Positions 1 to 10,700 of a DNA stretch of 64,000 nt are shown in pieces. Numbering within the stretch: the first letter of the stretch is position 1; every line of letters starts with the position of its first letter. The stretch is from Phlebotomus papatasi (lineage: Eukaryota > Arthropoda > Insecta > Diptera > Psychodidae). Location of the stretch: positions 80,290,627-80,354,626 of the forward strand of contig NC_077223.1 in assembly GCF_024763615.1 (NCBI RefSeq). The letters run 5' to 3'. The position numbers were made by a program, and so were the translations under genes. Below the pieces are notes generated by a model. It ran no database searches, was not told where the DNA came from, and was given only the letters and a program-made list of their open reading frames with translations.

Positions 1-1011
1 AATTTCATAACGACAATATCAGCGGTTTAAAATGTACAAGTGAATTTAATTTACTTTGAGTCTACTTTTGTATTATTTTTAGAACATTTTTTTTAAGAAG
101 AAATGGCAATGCATCCCATGCTTTGCGCAGTGTTCGAATTCATAGCTTGATGGTATACCTCAAGGTACTTTCGCATCATATATTACTCATCGGCTCACAA
201 TTGATTTGAAATCACTTAAAAAGTCACCCAAATTAGCTTAGCAGTAATACAATTGATTTGCGGACAAACATTACTCTTATCGCTCAATAATCAGTGCATT
301 ACCGGTTTATAACCGATTCGAACCCGTTATTTTTGGCAAAAATTCCAAGACCTTTCCAACAAGACACAATAGCATCGAACAGACTGGGCCATTGCTCTTT
401 TAATCGATTTTCAAAGAAGCAATGGAGAAGTGATATGACACCTTCATTTTTTTCGATTGGATAACTCACTGAGAACAGCGCCATCCAGTGTACGTAAAAT
501 GTCCAAGGCGGGAAATATTTTCAGTTGTTCAAAACAATGTAATTCACATTATTCACATGTATTTTATACTAAACTTTAATTTCACTAAGCCTAGACTCAT
601 TTTAAATGTATTTCAAAGGTTTTCACAAAAGTTTTATGAGTAAAATTTCCTTTGTTTTGATTTTTCCTGGCATCAGCTGATTTCGATGGTAGTCGATGAA
701 ATTTCGAACAATGAATTCAAATAGAGAATGTTAACGGACTATGTAATATGAAAGTGTCAAGAAAAAGCAATTGACCGGGCAATTGCTTTTTGCTTTTTGT
801 TCAAGGTATTTAAATTTGGCTAATTTTACTAAAATATCATTTTCTTTTTACAGAATATTGTCTCAGAGAACGGAAAAAGCTCAAATTGATGCAAAAATTG
901 GTTTGATGCCTCAATTTTTTGAATATTTTTTCCACGTGTAAAAAAGCAATGAAGGAGTAAAAAAGCAATGACCATGTAAAAAAGCCCAGTCTGTTCGATG
1001 TGAATATGACC
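1..1011. other. AT-rich stretch, no gene seen
   Basis: No open frame here resembles a known family, and no terminal repeats, RNA gene or tandem array could be recognised. Short open frames are AT-rich and uninformative. It could be intron or intergenic DNA; if the upstream arginyl-tRNA synthetase exons lie left of the window, this is intronic for that gene. Confidence 0.5.
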
Positions 1012-1288
1012 CCATTCGGTTGACCTATACGCTTTCCAGAGTTATTTTAACCTTTCACCTTGAAAACTTCTTTTTATTAGAAATTATTCAAGGGTAAATT
1101 CGAAAGAGTAGTCTCTTTTTGACAATTTTTTTAGAAAAAGAACAGATGATGACACCAAAATTATCCAAGCATAAGCTATTGTCTAAACATTTCGCATATA
1201 TTCATAAATACTCTTGAATTATTTCTAATAAAAGTTTTTCAAGGTCAAAGTTAAAAAAGACTAGAGAGCATATTTTTCAACCGATAGG
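1012..1288. mobile_element. Palindromic MITE-like element
   Basis: The two halves are imperfect reverse complements. The left arm has TCGGTTGACC and then ACCTTGAAAACTTC with ATTAGAAATTATTCAAG; the right arm has CTTGAATTATTTCTAAT, then CAAGGTCAAAGTT and TTCAACCGA. There is no coding capacity. A related fragment with the same ATGCTCTCTAG and ACCTTTGAACTTGAAAA words is near 15,770. The arms have diverged, so it is an old copy; the superfamily cannot be assigned. Confidence 0.5.
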
Positions 1289-1895
1289 GGCAAGTTTGGG
1301 TTCGTTAGAAAGGTCTTTGAGTTTCTATCAAGTTTGAATAGATTATAATGAGTTATAAATCGGTATTGAAACGGTTGTAAATCGATTACTATTTTTTTGA
1401 TTAACTTGACTGGACTTTATAATTCCTACGCTATCTTGGGCAATCTTTTACTTAATTTATAAATCAGTTCAAATCGTCTGAACTAAATTAGACTGCTTAA
1501 TGACTTTATTAATCTAGATCTAGACTAATAATTTTAGTTAAGGCTTGATGTTCGAGAATTTTGAAAACCTGGCATGCATTGCCATTCCAAACCCATTTAT
1601 CTTAGGATATATGTTGTGCACTAATTTATGGATTCACTCTTATTAAAGTTTATAAGCATAATCTAGCATAAGATTAATTGTTCAACTAATTATTCAATAT
1701 TTATCACTAAAATTTTAACTTCACTAAACGATTTCACAAAAATTAATCACTTACATTTAAGTGCAAAGCATGCAAAAGATTCATAATAAATAAACAAATC
1801 TCAGAATAACTAAGCACACCAAACGCACAGAATTTATTTAGCACAAAAAAGAAAAGGAGTTGATACCAAGAAACCTTTATATTTAATAATAATAA
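1289..1895. other. Gene-free AT-rich stretch
   Basis: No coding, RNA or repeat signature recognised. It lies downstream of the lipocalin first exon in that gene's reading direction, so any further lipocalin exons could fall here or beyond the window, but none was visible by eye. Confidence 0.4.
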
Positions 1896-2148
1896 CACTG
1901 AGAAAAAAAGAGGGTGCGATTAACTTTTTTTCCTCATAACTTTAACGTTTTTTAGATGTAAAAATATATCAACATTTTTTAATCTTGATTTCACACCTTT
2001 TTAAGGGTAAAATCAACATGAAAAAGGGTAACTTTAACCATCAATACACATAAAAAGGGTAATATTTACACCGATTTCGGATCAATAATACAGGGTAAAA
2101 TTAACATTTCCGGAATGTTATTTTAACTTTTTCGGATTTTTCTCAGTG
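1896..2148. mobile_element. MITE, CACTGAG family, copy 1
   Basis: A 253 bp non-coding element starting CACTGAGAAAAAA and ending TTTTTCTCAGTG, so the ends form an inverted repeat of about 12 bp. AATAA flanks both sides (1891-1895 and 2149-2153), a possible 5 bp target duplication. Internally it repeats the phrase GGGTAA...TTAACC several times. An inverted second copy is at 6812-7066. It sits inside the first intron of the lipocalin gene. Confidence 0.75.
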
Positions 2149-2169
2149 AATAAACTAAATTGTACTCAC

Positions 2170-2426
2170 AGTCTATTGACTACACCATTATTGGCGTAGA
2201 GTTTGTTGTCTGCTCGACGTTCGTAGTATATTGATGTGCACTTTGAGGCCAAATCGGTGAGTGTGAAGTATCGCTCCTGCTCGTACCACATGCCCAGGAA
2301 GCGCTCTTTGTCAAAATCAGCCACTGGTGCATAATCTGGACATCGTCCAAATGTTGGAAATTGTCCAGTGGCTGAGTCCCAGAGGACAAGCAAACAAATC
2401 ACAGAAAGAAAGATTCCAAAGCGCAT
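2170..2426 (-). CDS. Lipocalin (apolipoprotein D / Lazarillo type), first coding exon
   Basis: This exon encodes the N-terminal ~85 residues of a secreted lipocalin, a family that binds small hydrophobic ligands (lipids, pigments, pheromone-like compounds) in a beta-barrel. Residues 1-22 form a signal peptide. The mature start has the GRCPDYAPVADFD segment with the first family cysteine at residue 29, followed by the lipocalin signature GMWYE (G45-x-W47), as in ApoD, Lazarillo and NLaz. Another cysteine follows at about residue 63. The ATG at 2424-2426 is chosen because the hydrophobic leader begins there; longer open frame upstream is 5' leader. The exon ends in phase 2 before a GTGAGT donor (2169-2164). 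The remaining ~100 residues, with the other conserved cysteines, were not found between 1 and 2164, so the gene probably continues left of the window. It may lie inside an intron of the oppositely oriented arginyl-tRNA synthetase gene. Confidence 0.85.
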
Positions 2427-2493
2427 CTTTGTGTGTGGACTAAGGTGCTCTTCTTCTAGAACGCTCAACCACTTGAGTGGCGAAATAGACAAG

Positions 2494-2531
2494 AACTGAA
2501 CTCGCGATGAGAATTCTCATGTTCTTTTATA
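2494..2531 (-). promoter_or_regulatory. Core promoter of the lipocalin gene (TATA + Inr)
   Basis: On the minus strand TATAAAAG is at 2531-2524, and a TCAGTT arthropod initiator-like motif at 2499-2494 places +1 near 2497, about 34 bases from the first T of the TATA box. The predicted 5' leader to the ATG at 2426 would be about 70 nt. The spacing is slightly longer than the usual 30-31, so the start is approximate. Confidence 0.6.
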
Positions 2532-2534
2532 CCC

Positions 2535-3398
2535 GTACTTAACGGTAAATTTGTACCTTGACTTGTCGTCTTGCACGATAGTGCAAATAACCTCTCGAGA
2601 ATATTTTATATATTATTCCTTTCCTTGCCAGTCCCATCGTATCATAAATGTGTAGGTGGCTTGGGAAGATTTCTCTCTTGGTGCTTTTTTTTTTACTTCT
2701 TTCTCCAATACCAAACCTCCATGTAACCTGTAGAATAGTGTTGTTTGTCTGGATTCCATTTGTTGAATTATCACATGTCAGAATTGCGCAAATATTTAAT
2801 AACAATTATTTTTAATTTTAAATCACAAATTCTCTTAGAATCCACCGTTAACAACAAGTTCAATTTCCTCCCAAGCCCATGAGACTCTTCTGGTTTATGT
2901 CTCTACCTTCTCTCCCCCTGGAACTTACTAAAGCAAGGGTTTACTCACGGCAGGTGTCCAATATGGAGAAACATTTACTATTTCATCGACCCACGCATTG
3001 TGAATTGTGGAAAGTTTTCACTTTGTGTGTTTTGTCTTTTATTTAAATTAAGCTTCAAAGATAGACAAAACTTCAGCTCATCTCTTTTGCCACTCAGGCC
3101 GTAAGAAATTATTAATTGTTCTTCATCGATAGCGCGAGGATTAATGAAATAAAATACCGTGAAATATCTAAATTGGATATGTCCAAGTGAGAAAATATGT
3201 TATATTCTAGACTTTAGGGGTGCATAAATACCAAAGAAAAATTGCACAGAGCATTGCAGATCAACAATTGATTTTGTTAATTCCAGAACCCCTGTACGGA
3301 TAAAGATACCTATAACATTTGAAGGCTTTAAGTTTGAGAAATTAAAGTGTTTCCCATTTTCAGTTTGTGGAAAACTAATTTCCCGCTAAAGTTCACAG
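2535..3398. other. Upstream flank of lipocalin, no gene seen
   Basis: AT-rich sequence upstream of the lipocalin promoter. No convincing coding or mobile sequence was recognised. It would contain any proximal regulatory elements of the lipocalin gene, but none can be named from sequence alone. Confidence 0.4.
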
Positions 3399-3890
3399 TT
3401 AGTTTAAGTTTAAGTTTAAGTTTAAGTTTATTGAAAAACCATGAAAAATAGGCTACAATCCTCTTACAATTGCGTGGCAGGGAAAAACAAAAGAAAATAA
3501 AAGAAAAAAAGAATGTGAGGAAAAAATGTGCCAATACGAAATTTGAGGAAGAGATGATGAAGAAAGCAAAGATAATAGAGAAACCCAGTCTGGAAATGCC
3601 TTTGAATTCCCAAAATGAGAGTCACGAGCCTCACGGGGAAGTGCGTTGTATAAAGCAACTCCTTTAACAAATAGAGTGCGGTAAAAAGTTTCCCGCTCTG
3701 CTTTAGGCACAATGAATCCCTGAACCCTGGCCGAACCCCCCCTCGTCAAGAGAGAGGCCAAGTATTCCAGGGTTCCAGTCGAGACAAGACGAATAAGAAA
3801 AACAAGGGCACGCATTTGAAAAAAAGATGGTAGGTCGCATCCAACAAAAACGTCCCTGTGCGGACTAATGTGGTCACGGGGGCCTAGAGC
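3399..3890 (-). mobile_element. Non-LTR retrotransposon 3' end with (AAACTT)n tail
   Basis: On the minus strand an open frame (3453-3815) encodes the C-terminus typical of CR1/Jockey-like reverse transcriptases: RTLFVKGVALYNALPREARD followed by an S...F segment, matching the family pattern of a short aromatic, ALWNSLP-like motif before the stop. The 3' end is a hexamer array, read on the plus strand as AGTTTA repeats at about 3400-3430, a usual tail for this class. The 5' part is missing, as expected for 5' truncation. The left boundary follows the hexamers; the right boundary near 3,890 is uncertain. Clade assignment is inference. Confidence 0.7.
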
Positions 3891-3980
3891 AGCGGGTTAG
3901 CTGAGATTCTTTACAATCTCAACCTCTGCGGTCCGAAGCGAAATCCGACCTTGTCACGATCCTAAACTTTGCATTTAGAT

Positions 3981-4110
3981 CAGAGGTGTGCAAGAACCGT
4001 TGAAACCGAATAAACGTCAAAATAAGTTTGTTCTGGTAGCGCTTTGACCGTTGACGTACATGTTTCATTTGACGTTTATTCGGTTTCGCAACGGTTCTTG
4101 CACGCCTCTG
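3981..4110. mobile_element. hAT-like MITE with 8 bp TSD, copy 1
   Basis: A 130 bp palindromic element with ends CAGAGGTGTGCAAGAACCG and CGGTTCTTGCACGCCTCTG, flanked by a perfect 8 bp duplication ATTTAGAT (3973-3980 and 4111-4118). The 8 bp duplication and a CAG-start terminal repeat are characteristic of hAT elements. Other copies are at 34631-34770, 34885-35320 and about 53862-53985. Confidence 0.88.
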
Positions 4111-4118
4111 ATTTAGAT

Positions 4119-4720
4119 ACACGTTGTGACACCTAGATTACCAAACCTATTACTGTTAAAATCGATTTTTCTGGCCGTCCGTTTTTATGTAATAGAAACG
4201 CTTCTGGAGAGTGAACTAAAACAGATATCTACAAGTGGTTTTAGGCAAGGGATAAATTCGGATGAACGTTGTAAAATATTGCTGGCAGATCCCCAAATTT
4301 TGTTTTCCTAATAAATTCAACCCCATATATATCATGGATTGATCTCAAATTTTAGTACGATATATCTGGGCCTAAGACCGTACGATTAAAGAACTTGAAA
4401 GCTTTTCCGGTCCTCGTGATCCTAATAAATAGTTAAAAATTTTAAAATTGATATAGTTTTGGTTCTAATTGTTGGAATTTGATAATCTAGCACAGGGCTA
4501 GATTTGGGTGGTTCTGTAGGGTCCAGGACGCCAGGTCCGCACATTTTAAGAGCGTCTATTTTCAAGAAGAACACTATCGTCACAATGGTCACAAAGTTAA
4601 AATTACTTATAATCAGCGGTCCTTTTCCGAAATGAAGATTGTGAAAAATCGCCTTCGAACTAAGATAACCAATAACCGATTATTAGGAGTATAGTCCTCA
4701 TGAGCTCAAAAACAAATACA
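4119..4720. other. Relic related to the 1.83 kb repeat, otherwise no gene
   Basis: Around 4,345-4,490 the phrases AAATTTTAGTACGATATATC, GGGCCTAAGA, AAGCTTTTCC and GGTTCTAATTGTTGGAATTT recall the internal text of the Helentron-like repeat at 42,670-42,820, but heavily diverged. The short open frame at 4126-4311 has no recognisable domain. Nothing else was identified. Confidence 0.35.
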
Positions 4721-4931
4721 GTACGACTCCGATAGAGTCAACGCATTTGATTCTTGTATATCTGCAATATTCTAACTTATTAATCGTTGTTGATACTATT
4801 TTACTCGTTAAAAATTTTCTCAAGTTCTCACTTAACAAAATTAGTTTAAAAGTTTGACATTAAACCTGGAATTTTGCAGATTTTTTCACGGTGTTTAAAA
4901 TTTTTAGGAGTTGACTCTATCGGAGTCGTAC
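4721..4931. mobile_element. MITE with perfect 21 bp terminal inverted repeats
   Basis: The 211 bp element begins GTACGACTCCGATAGAGTCA and ends TGACTCTATCGGAGTCGTAC; the inverted repeat is perfect over 21 bp, indicating recent activity or selection for hairpin formation. The interior is AT-rich and non-coding. No second copy was seen in this window. Confidence 0.8.
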
Positions 4932-5000
4932 CTTACCGTATTTCGTTAATTGACGCATTTTCATTGCAATTCTTACCCAAATTCTCAACTTATTAAAATT
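4932..5000. mobile_element. Fragment of the CCGTATTTCGTTAATT element
   Basis: CCGTATTTCGTTAATTGACG followed by CATTTTCATTGCAATTCTTA matches, with a few changes, the inner terminal segment of the palindromic element at 41795-42200. It abuts the previous MITE directly, suggesting that MITE inserted into, or beside, an older copy. Confidence 0.55.
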
Positions 5001-5910
5001 TTTGTTTGTCCACGACTCCAACTCTCCTTCCAGGACAATTTCCAGAAACACATTGTCATTCATTTTGACGGTGCAGCCTAAAAACCCGAGTGGAAAGCGA
5101 TAATTTGTCTTCAAGGAAGTCCAGACCATCAAAAAGGTGTTCCTTGACTTCCGATGGCCATTCGAACATCTAAATTATCGTATGATTTCTCCTTCAGATA
5201 GACACAATCGTTTTGTTTGCATATCAATTGCTCAATTGAAAATTTTTCTTATCAGAAAAAATGACATTCTGGAACTGACCATGAACGTGCGAGCAAATTT
5301 ACTCCTTCGTCGATCGAGCATAACTTTTTTCTTGAGGATCGATGAAATCTCATCCTTTTCAGGATTTTTAAGGCTACACATAGAGGTTCTTTAACAATAT
5401 TTATTTCATGGTTATTTACGATCTATGCGTCTCAGAGATCGTTTGTTTGCATATGTGACGCAGATTTTGTTCAATTTACTTCTTCACTTTAAGAACGATG
5501 ACTACCGATGAAGCAATTTTTCTAGATCTCTACCAAATCATTTTAAAATGGTACTGGTATCTCTGTACCAAGTTATGTTTCAAAAAACGGAAAGTTTAAT
5601 TATTATCAGGGTTTCGAAGAGCCCTAACGATACTTGCTTCTGTATTTCCTGCAAAATATAGCGACATTAAATTGTCACGTTTGAGTTCCATTACGGTTTA
5701 AAAAAGTTTTACAAAATATTATCGAAAATGCTTTTGTAGGATTTTAGCCAATAAAATAAACTGCCACTATGCAAAATATGAAACCGCTGTCACCAGCGGT
5801 TTGACAGCTATGCGCTCTGAAAGTTGTTGCATTTTTTTCAGCCACCCTGTAGATACCTTAAGACTGGAGTTTTTCCTACGATATGTCATAGCCCTCCCCA
5901 CTCTGCTTTA
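5001..5910. other. No gene or repeat recognised
   Basis: A short plus-strand open frame (5137-5394, 85 codons) has no recognisable motif and no splice or promoter context. The small palindrome CCGCTGTCACCAGCGG near 5,783 is the only structure noticed. Confidence 0.4.
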
Positions 5911-6058
5911 ATGCTCAACGCACAATAACTTTTGTTTGTAAACATGTTTTCGAAATTTCCTGTGAGAGTGAGCGAGATGACTAGATCTATATTTCATTCA
6001 TTTCCATTGAAATGTAGAAAACATGTTTACAAAATAAAAGTTATTGTGCGCTGGGCAT
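5911..6058. mobile_element. Short palindromic MITE (~148 bp)
   Basis: The left end CGCACAATAACTTTTGTTTG with TAAACATGTTTT is matched by AAAACATGTTTAC, then AAAATAAAAGTTATTGTGCG on the right. The arms are about 40 bp with few mismatches, separated by ~65 bp of non-coding DNA. No target duplication is obvious. Confidence 0.7.
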
Positions 6059-6224
6059 AAATCTGTCTCTAAGGTCTCTGGCGTTTACTAACGATTTATA
6101 TGACCCGTATTTTCGTTTGTTTGTCTTGTGTGATCAAATTATTTAAAATAGGAAATAAGCCAACTCCAAAAATTTTAGAATAAAGAATCGCGTCAACGTT
6201 TAATCCAATTTGACTTGAAATTAC

Positions 6225-6715
6225 ACAGAAAAAAATATGTTGTAAAATTGTTCGTAAATGTTTGTGAATTCCTAACGGGGACTCACGAAATGCTCGTAAA
6301 TCATGTAACCCACAAAAAAGTTCGTAAAAATTTGTACTTTTTTTCACAAACACTGTTCGCAAGATGATCATTTGACGATTATTTTTTGTACTTTTACAAA
6401 CATTTGTTCGTAAGTGTTTGTAAACATACAAAAGGTTCGTAAAATTTTGCCATTTGTTTGTAACTTTTTGTTTATTTGGCAAAAATTTACGAACAAATGA
6501 CAGAATTTTACGAACCTGTTTTGTATGTTTACGAACATACGTTTGTAAAAGAACAAAAAATGATCGTCTAGTGATTATGTCACAAACAATGTTTGTGGAA
6601 AAGTACAAACTTTTACGAACTTATTTGTGAGTTATACGATGAACAAGCATTTCGGAAGTTTCCAATAGGAATTCACGAACATTTACGAACAACTGTACAA
6701 AATGTTTGTTTAGGT
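6225..6715. mobile_element. Long-armed palindromic element (~490 bp)
   Basis: Two arms of about 245 bp are near reverse complements: TTCGTAAATGTTTGTGAATT on the left against AATTCACGAACATTTACGAA on the right, with matches continuing to a centre near 6,470. The word TTCGTAAA or TTTACGAA recurs about every 30-60 bases. The open frames at 6096-6608 and 6593-6796 are by-products of this text. A one-armed relative is at about 35,340-35,560. Confidence 0.8.
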
Positions 6716-6811
6716 GTAATTTGCTTTATTCATATTTTATATGATTCATTATTCCCAAAATGCAACTCACAGTCGAATCTCCTCCATGCATTGTGAGTTG
6801 TAACCACTCCA

Positions 6812-7066
6812 CACTGACTGAGAGAAATCCGAAAAAGTTAAAATAACATTCCGGAAATGTTAATTTTACCCTGCATTATTGATCCGAAATCGGTGTAAAT
6901 ATTACCCTTTTTAGGTGTATTGATGGTTAAAGTTAGCCTTTTCTCATGTTGAATTTACCCTCAAAAGGTGTAAAATTAACATTAAAAAATATTGATATAT
7001 TTTTACACCCGAAAAGTGTTAAAGTTATGACGATAAATTTAATCGTAGCCTCTTTTTTTCTCAGTG
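6812..7066. mobile_element. MITE, CACTGAG family, copy 2 (inverted)
   Basis: This is the reverse complement of the element at 1896-2148: it carries AATCCGAAAAAGTTAAAATA near the left and ends TTTTTTTCTCAGTG. The left terminal repeat is disturbed (CACTGACTGAGAGAAATCC). Confidence 0.75.
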
Positions 7067-7087
7067 CAGGATCATTTGCAAAAAATA

Positions 7088-7390
7088 GGGGAAACTGGGG
7101 TACCACCAAACACTTTTGAAAGATGTGCTTTTGACTAAATTTTCCAAGAAAACTGTGAATTTAAAAAAAAATGCTGGTTACCCTATTATATAGCCTTGGG
7201 TATAGGCTGCATATCAATGCATATAAGAATGATGTAAAACAATGCAATTTTCCAGAAAAAGGAAAATTGTTTCACCATACATTTTTCGATATTTACCAAC
7301 CATATAAGTCTCATTCTCTAAAATCTTATACTTATTTAAAAAATCGCAGTGTTTGATGGTACCCCTATTTGGTGGTGCCCCAGTTTTCCC
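7088..7390. mobile_element. TA-flanked MITE, GGGGAAACTGGGG family
   Basis: Ends GGGGAAACTGGGGTACCACC and GGTGGTGCCCCAGTTTTCCC form inverted repeats with two or three mismatches, flanked by TA on both sides (7086-7087 and 7391-7392), as for Tc1/mariner-type MITEs. The open frame at 7171-7356 lies entirely within it and is not a gene. Confidence 0.8.
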
Positions 7391-7777
7391 TACTCGATTC
7401 TATGAATTTATCTGTAAAAGAAATTACATCCATCACATATACCGATCTTCACGGCATTTATTTAGGACTGACAACCCTATCCGTCTATAAAAATGAAATA
7501 ATAATACAGGTCTAGAAATTTCATTTGCGAAAAGATCAAGATCCTCTATGAAATGTTGTAGCTCTTGAATAAGTAGCGTCTAATAATTAAATTAAAACAT
7601 TTCATGAAACAGGTTCTAATTTGTCTTATTCAAAATGACTAAAATCTCTTCAACAAAATCAATGTCATTTCAATTTGCCATTGATCTACCCCTTCGATAG
7701 AGAGAGATCCCAATCATAATTTTCGAGTTCAATTTTCTCATATATTAAGTACATCTCTGACACATTAATTTCCGCAG
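7391..7777 (+). other. Intron preceding the first visible ArgRS exon
   Basis: No coding sequence was found for the ~165 N-terminal residues of arginyl-tRNA synthetase. The segment ends in the acceptor TTTCCGCAG at 7777. Confidence 0.55.
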
Positions 7778-10700
7778 GGAATGCGTTGCGGGTCTGATAA
7801 AGAGCATCTTGGTGGATGGTGTACAGGCACCATGTATGGCAAGAAAACGAGTTGTGGTGGATTTTTCATCGCCCAACGTCGCCAAGGAGATGCACGTGGG
7901 TCATCTGAGATCAACGATCATCGGTGATTCTATATGTCGCCTTCTTGAGTTCTTCAATCACGATGTTCTGCGAATTAATCATATTGGTGATTGGGGAACA
8001 CAATTTGGTATGCTCATTGCACATTTGCAAGACACATTTCCGGATTATGCCAAGAAGTCAGCTTCAATTAGTGATCTTCAGGCATTCTATAAAGAGTCAA
8101 AGAAGAGATTTGACACTGAAGAGGATTTCAAGGCACGAGCGTATGCGTGTGTTGTGAAACTTCAGGCTGGAGATAAGGAGATCATTAAGGCGTGGCAGGA
8201 TATTTGTGATGTATCCAGGAGGGACTTTCAAGTGATCTATGATCGTTTGGGAGTGAAAATAATTGAACGCGGAGAAAGTTTTTACCAACAGAGGATGGTT
8301 GCCATTGTTGAGGAGTTGACAAAGGGGAAATTCCTGGAGGAGGATGACGGAAGGAAGATCATGTGGAGTTCAGAAAATTCGGTGAGTTAGCTGATTTTTT
8401 TTAGTGATCTTACAATTTTTCGGTGAAATTCTAAATTAATATATTCAAGAGATCAGTTCGGCATTCGGTTTAATATTTAATATAAATTAGCCAGAATCTT
8501 TGTAATGCAATTTTATAGATACAATGGGTAATTTTCCGTTGATCCAATTCCCAATTTGATGATATTTTTTGCAGGATTCAAGTAATAAAACAATTTAGAC
8601 CACGCCTCATTCCTAAAAGATCTATTAAAAAAAAACTGAAGCTAATTAAAATTAGCTTTTTTTAAATTAAAGATTAGGGCATACTTGGACACACTTCAAT
8701 CTTTAAAAAATACATTTCGAGCTTAATAACTCTTAAACAAGAGATATCGATTTGAGGTTTTCGGGAAAGGTTATATATCGAGTGAAAATTTCAACTGTGT
8801 ATTAACCTCTCGCCCTTCCTTCCGCCATTTTGAAAACCTAGCCTTTTTGTTTTTTTTCTAAATTGTTCGGTCGCTATGGCATCGATCGGGCTCAAATCTT
8901 AGTATGTTATAGCTGATCCTTTTCGATTAAAAAAAAAATTTAAGCCTTCCCGATCCCGACCCGCCTGATCCAAACTATAAGAGGTCAAATATTTAATTTT
9001 CAAATAGCCATATCTCCTATTCCAATAATCGGAATTCGAATAATTTTGATGTTTTGGAAAGGTCTCGTGTAGTACTACAACCATTCTGACATCTCAATTT
9101 CATTTGATTTAATCGAAAGTCCGAGTAATCAAAAAATCTATTTTAGAAATTTCGATGTCGAATATTTCGAAAACTAAACGATGGTTTTTCTTTAAATTTT
9201 AGTATGTTATAGCTGAGGTCGAGAACTTTCCAACGGTGGGTCGCACTTGTCCCTCAATGTTCCCTGACCTGAGCTATAATCGAAAATTTCTTGACCGGAC
9301 CATATTTTTAGTGTTTATGAAGTGATTTCGATGAAATTTTAGCCTATATTTTAACTGAGATCGAGACAATTCTAACGGTGGGGTGCATCCGTCCCAACTC
9401 CACCTTACTGTACCCGACCCTTACAATCCAAATGGATCAGACTCTAATATAATTTTTATTAACCGATTTCAATGAACTTTTTTTTTGTTTTGTTCGCCTT
9501 TTGTGCTTAAACTATTTAAAAGGGATAGATAATTCTAACCGACTTATATAGGTGAGATTCTTAACGTGAGCTAACTCGGAATGCATGCCAAAATTCGATT
9601 TAGAGCTGAAGTTGGGGTACGCCATTCAGTTATCTTGAATCAAATTCGTGAAATTATACAAATTTTGTATTTAAACCAAAATATCAAAGATTTAGATGGA
9701 CTGACAGAAAAGTGATATATGGGTGAAATGTAGACCAGAATGTTCTCCATAATTTTGCCACAGAACTTGATTTCATCGATTGATCAGAAGCCGAGATAAT
9801 CGAGATTGTTTGTTTCTGAACTCGTTTTTTTCGACCAGAGCGCCCCAAATGTTCATTTGATGAACTTCAATTACATCAAAGAATTGTTGTATTTTGTGAG
9901 ACTTTCCATTTAAAACCCTATTTTAAGTGCCTTGGTCGAGAAGAGGCAGTCAAATTGGCATCTGAGTGGTTTCAAAGCGTTATTATGGGAAAAGTCAATT
10001 TTTTCACACTTAAACGACAAAATCGGTCAGATCGTATTATCTGATCGAAAAATGATGTATGGACGAAATATAGAGACAAATGTTCTCTACAATTATGTCG
10101 AAGTAATCATCAAAATCGGTTCAGCGACAGTCGAGATAATTGAGGTTATGTGATATTGAAATTGGTTTTTCGACTGTGGCCCCCCTGGTGTTGGCCCCAC
10201 GAAGTTCAAATGTTCTAGAAAGTTGTAGCATTTTGTGAGAGCTTTCATTTGATCTCTCACACGTCAAAATCGGTCAAATAGAACCGGAGATATGATGTTT
10301 TGAATTTCGTGAACTTTGACCCCTCATATCTCCGGTCCTATTGTAACCAGCGAAATCACATCACTTTTTGGAAACCTCATAACGTAGACTACAACACTCT
10401 AAAATTTGATTAACTTGCACAATGCCGTTTTTGAGAAAAATTAGTTTGAATTTTGATGAATTTTGACGCTATCGCAGCGCTACCTGTGGTGACTTTTAGA
10501 ACTTCCATCTGAAAGTGCTCATCGAGACGAAACCCAAAACCCAAAATTTAGCTCAAAATGTTAATTAGAACCGGAGATAGAGGCCGGTCAATTTTCGAAC
10601 TTTGACCCCTTATAGCTCGGGTCAGGGGTTATGGATCGACTTAAGGTTTTTTTTGTTTGATAGGTATAATCAACGGCTACAACATACTAAATTTTCAGCC

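Noticed and set aside
6096..6608. 170-codon minus-strand open frame
   Set aside because: Falls in a palindromic repeat made of TTCGTAAA words; the overlapping opposite-strand frame is the mirror image.
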